A model generated the notes under the pieces. That model did not search any database, was not told the origin of the DNA, and worked only from the letters and a program-made list of their open reading frames with translations. Shown piece after piece: positions 15,105 to 17,099 of a stretch of 17,099 bases of DNA. The stretch comes from an uncultured Bacilli bacterium (GTDB taxonomy: Bacteria; Bacillota_I; Bacilli_A; RF39; UBA660), in the NCBI GenBank assembly GCA_934096535.1, contig CAKOMC010000031.1, positions 1-17,099 of the forward strand, in the 5' to 3' direction. Made by a program: the position numbers and the translations under genes. Numbering within the stretch: position 1 is the stretch's first letter; each line of letters begins with the position of its first letter.

Positions 15105-15270
15105 AAGTTTAAAAATAAAGAAACTATTAGAAAATCAAATGACTTTTAAAATAGGGTATGGTATAATTTTTAACAGATTTAAGGAATATTAGAAATAAAA
15201 ATTATTAAAGATTAGGGGGGATTCTAACTTATAATAAATTGAAATTTTAAATACTAGGGATGATAAAAAA

Positions 15271-15287
15271 GGCAACAATTTGTTGCC
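15271..15287. promoter_or_regulatory. 17-base palindrome, candidate operator
   Basis: GGCAACAATTTGTTGCC is a perfect inverted repeat (8 bp each side of one base). It overlaps the -35 area of the TATAAT at 15302-15307, 54 bases before the dinD start, so a bound repressor would block that promoter. On the minus strand it is followed by T6, so a leftover terminator hairpin is the competing reading. An imperfect copy lies at 16486-16502. Confidence 0.5.
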
Positions 15288-15301
15288 AAATTACCATTAG
15301 T

Positions 15302-15307
15302 TATAAT
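15302..15307 (+). promoter_or_regulatory. dinD -10 box
   Basis: A perfect TATAAT with a weak -35 (TTGTTG, 15280-15285, 16-base spacing) inside the palindrome. The predicted start near 15314 gives a 28-base leader that holds the AAAGGAG ribosome site. Confidence 0.45.
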
Positions 15308-15341
15308 TTTACTATTAATTAAAAAATTAAAGGAGAATAGC

Positions 15342-16196
15342 ATGAAGATGATTGAAAATGTATATGCTAATAGTATTTTTGAAAATATAAAGCGTATAGA
15401 TGATTATGAAAATGAATATTGGTGTGCTAGGAAATTATAAAAAGTATTAGAATACAAGGATTGGAGAAACTTTCAAAAAGTAATAGATAAAGCGATTTTA
15501 TCAGCAAATAAAAGTGTTTTCAACAGAGAAGATTGGGTTGTTGAAGTTAACAAGCCAATAAAAACTGGTAAAGGAAAAGAAGAGATTATTAAAGATTATA
15601 AACTATCAAGATATATATGTTATTTAATAGTGCAAAATGCTGATCCAAGTAAGGCAGTTGTGGCTTTAGGACAAATTTATTTTGCAATACAAACAAGAAA
15701 ACAAGAGATAACAGAACTAGAATATGACTTGCTATCAGATGATGAAAAAAGATTTTATCAAAGAAAGTTAACGAGACAAGGTAATTATACTTTACAAAGA
15801 GTTGCCGCAAGAGCCGGCGTTAAAAATATGGCTGAGTTTCATAATGCCGGATATAAAGGCTTATATAATGGGGAAGCAGCTGATGATATATTTAAAAGGA
15901 AAAAATTAAGATATAGAGAATATATTTTAGATAATATGAATGAGGATGAGTTAGTTGCTAATTTATTTAGAATAAATCAAACTAAGCAAAAACTTATAAG
16001 AGATAATGTAAAAGGTGAAAAAGAAGCAAGAGATGTACATTATGAGGTCGGTAAAAAGGTAAGAAAGGCGATTGCAGATATTGGTGGAATGATGCCTGAA
16101 GAAATGCCAACACCAGAAAAAAGTCTAAAAGAACTTGAAAAAGAAAAGAAAAAGTTAGAAAATAATGAAGTAAAGAAGATTAATAGTAGAAATTGA
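15342..16196 (+). pseudogene. dinD: dinD-like DNA-damage-inducible protein D gene with in-frame TAA
   Basis: From ATG 15342 (ribosome site AGGAG, 6 bases ahead) the frame reads a complete DinD: FENIKRIDDYENEYWCARKL, then a TAA at 15438-15440, then KVLEYKDWRNFQKVIDKA, LSRYICYLIVQNADP, ALGQIYFAIQTRKQE, VAARAGVKNMAEFHNAGYKG and GGMMPEEMPTPEKSLKELE. The total of 284 codons is the normal family length, and no other damage is seen. The family usually reads ARELQKVLGY here, so CAA to TAA is a single-base nonsense change at codon 33. The next usable start is a GTG at 15630, without a ribosome site, which would give only 188 residues. DinD is induced after DNA damage in E. coli; its function is poorly known, with a report of modulating RecA there. 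The sequence suggests a recent loss, a sequencing error, or suppression of the stop. Confidence 0.85.
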
Positions 16197-16275
16197 GAGT
16201 AGAAGTGAAAGTAAGAATTAAAATTATTAGACTTAGAAACAATTCTAATTAATGAAAAACAAGAGTTTTAGATAA

Positions 16276-16530
16276 AAGTGCAATTTATTCCAAAATGGAA
16301 TAGTTCAAAAAGAAGTAACTAGGAATTTTAAAAGAAATATTGTATTTTATAATTTTGATGCTACAATTTCTGCTGGATACAGAGGAAATTCATTAAGAGT
16401 TACTCATTTTAGAAGACTGGCAACAAACGCATTAAAAACTTTCACTATTTAAGAATATGTATTAGATAAAGAAAGAATAAAAAGAGTCAACAGTATGTTG
16501 CCAAATGCAGTTTACACAATCTATAAATGA
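16276..16530 (+). pseudogene. Remnant of rhuM-like (virulence_RhuM) gene
   Basis: In one frame the DNA reads NLFQNGIVQKEVTRNFKRN, VFYNFDATISAGYRGNSLR, THFRRLATNALKTFTI, a TAA at 16450-16452, then EYVLDKERIKRVNSMLPN. This matches the conserved core of RhuM family proteins (YNLDVIISVGYRVNS...FR.WA...L..YI.KGFVLDDERLK). The N-terminus and a middle part after LFQ are missing, and the stop replaces a Lys-type codon (AAA to TAA). RhuM genes are found in pathogenicity and accessory islands; their function is not clear. The remnant begins about 80 bases after dinD. Confidence 0.75.
16486..16502. promoter_or_regulatory. Imperfect second copy of the 15271 palindrome
   Basis: GTCAACAGTATGTTGCC shares 14 of 17 bases with 15271-15287 and has one arm mismatch. 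The bases around it (ATAAAAA before, AAAT after) also match. It overlaps the TTGCCA -35 of the possible promoter of the NTF2-like gene, but it also lies in the rhuM remnant, where it codes for VNSMLP. Confidence 0.35.
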
Positions 16531-16573
16531 TTGAAAGGACAAAGAATAATTTTAAAATATTTGGAGGTAGAAA

Positions 16574-16942
16574 ATGATTAAACGAGAATTCGCCGAAAAT
16601 TGGATATGTAAATTAAAAAAATACTGGCTTGAGAAAAATATAGACAAGGCGTGTAGTTTATTTACTAATACAGAATTTTATCAAGAAACACCTTTTATGA
16701 AACCATTTTTGACTATCGAAGAAATAAATGAAGAATGGCAGCATGTTAAAAATGAACAAATACATAAAATTGAGATAAAAATATTAGCCATAGATGGAAA
16801 TACTATGATAGTTAATTGGTATCTTGAGCAAAATAATGATGTTTATGATGGAATTTATCAGATAGTGTTCAATGATAAAAACGAATGTATTTGTTTTAAA
16901 AGTTGGGAAATGCTTAAGAAGGAAGATGAAAATAATGAATAA
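16574..16942 (+). CDS. NTF2/SnoaL-like domain protein
   Basis: A 122-residue protein with the outline of the NTF2-like (SnoaL-type) fold: an opening helix (FAENWICKLKKYWLEKNIDKACSLF), TEFYQETPFMKP, EINEEWQHV, paired strands (IEIKILAIDGNTMIVNWYLEQ) and a closing strand (DGIYQIVFNDKNECICFKSWEM). This family makes a small pocket used for ligand binding or isomerase/hydrolase chemistry; no catalytic residue can be assigned. The consensus GGAGG (16563-16567) is 6 bases before the ATG, so the gene looks intact. A TTGCCA/TATAAA promoter may lie 47-76 bases upstream. Confidence 0.75.
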   Translation: MIKREFAENWICKLKKYWLEKNIDKACSLFTNTEFYQETPFMKPFLTIEEINEEWQHVKNEQIHKIEIKILAIDGNTMIVNWYLEQNNDVYDGIYQIVFNDKNECICFKSWEMLKKEDENNE

Positions 16943-17099
16943 TGAAAATATAAATAAAACAAATATCAACTGGTAAGTGGGGAGTTATGAAAAAACACTA
17001 TTAAACCCTTGAAAATAAAGGAAAAAAATAAAATCTCTTTTTACATTTAAAACATATTTTTTGTTGAAAAATGTTAAAAAAATAAATGTGTAGGAGTTA

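Larger units (their letters stand above)
15105..15341 (+). other. Intergenic regulatory interval before dinD
   Basis: No ORF is supported. It holds two possible promoters (TATAAT at 15162-15167 with an extended TGG and a partial -35 ATGACT; TATAAT at 15302-15307) and the palindrome at 15271-15287. Confidence 0.5.
16197..16573 (+). other. Decayed coding region between dinD and NTF2-like gene
   Basis: No intact gene. Most of it is the rhuM remnant. The stretch 16231-16275 may hold more broken coding sequence (LDLETILINEKQEF in one frame), but this cannot be placed. A possible promoter for the following gene, TTGCCA (16498-16503), 18-base spacer, TATAAA (16522-16527), lies at its end. Confidence 0.5.

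Noticed and set aside
15438..15440. TAA in dinD as a recoded amino-acid codon
   Set aside because: TAA is the normal stop of most genes in this window, so general recoding is not possible.
16987..17004. Five-codon ORF MKKHY after GGGGAG, as a leader peptide
   Set aside because: The ribosome site is only two bases from the ATG and no attenuator structure follows; too short to support.
17092..17099. AGGAG at the window end, start of a next gene
   Set aside because: Likely a ribosome site, but the coding sequence is outside the window, so no gene can be called.

Overview
The window is about 17 kb of very AT-rich bacterial DNA with compact, mostly plus-strand genes, strong AGGAGG-type ribosome sites and short T-tailed hairpin terminators. 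TGA is used as a real stop (for example at 12178 and 13301), so this is genetic code 11 and not the Mycoplasma code. The gene style (Firmicutes SufB and SSB, poly-repeat 'helicase-associated' proteins, tandem secreted paralogues of the kind common in gut metagenomes) suggests an uncultured low-GC Bacilli lineage related to RF39/Erysipelotrichales-type organisms. That placement is inference; there is no rRNA gene here.

Layout. (1) 1-2390: two tandem paralogous secreted or surface proteins, the first cut by the window edge. (2) 2471-6864: two repeat-array proteins, one with five helicase-associated (HA) repeats and no helicase, the other with six repeats of about 110 residues whose second half looks HA-like. 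Their last ~85 residues are almost the same, and the DNA identity runs past the stop codon. (3) 6925-9558: a tail-anchored unknown protein on the minus strand, divergent from a lone sufB, then a short single-stranded-DNA-binding protein starting at TTG. (4) 9559-9895: noncoding, with a candidate small RNA. (5) 9896-14937: a colinear accessory run of HD hydrolase, Nudix-like protein, ADP-ribosylglycohydrolase, P-loop kinase, DUF488 protein, an unknown protein, a GNAT acetyltransferase and a PD-(D/E)XK/DUF4268 nuclease. (6) 14938-17099: a decaying zone with a 33-codon small ORF, a dinD gene broken by one nonsense codon, a rhuM remnant and an intact NTF2-like gene.

Several accessory proteins act on, or belong to families that act on, nucleotides, ADP-ribose or DNA (HD, Nudix-like, ADP-ribosylglycohydrolase, kinase, DUF4268 nuclease, DinD, SSB, HA repeats). 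This looks like an accessory or defence-type neighbourhood, but no known multi-gene defence system is assembled here. The most unusual objects are the two repeat-array proteins sharing an interchangeable C-terminal module, and a pair of similar palindromes (15271 and 16486) lying ahead of dinD and of the NTF2-like gene.
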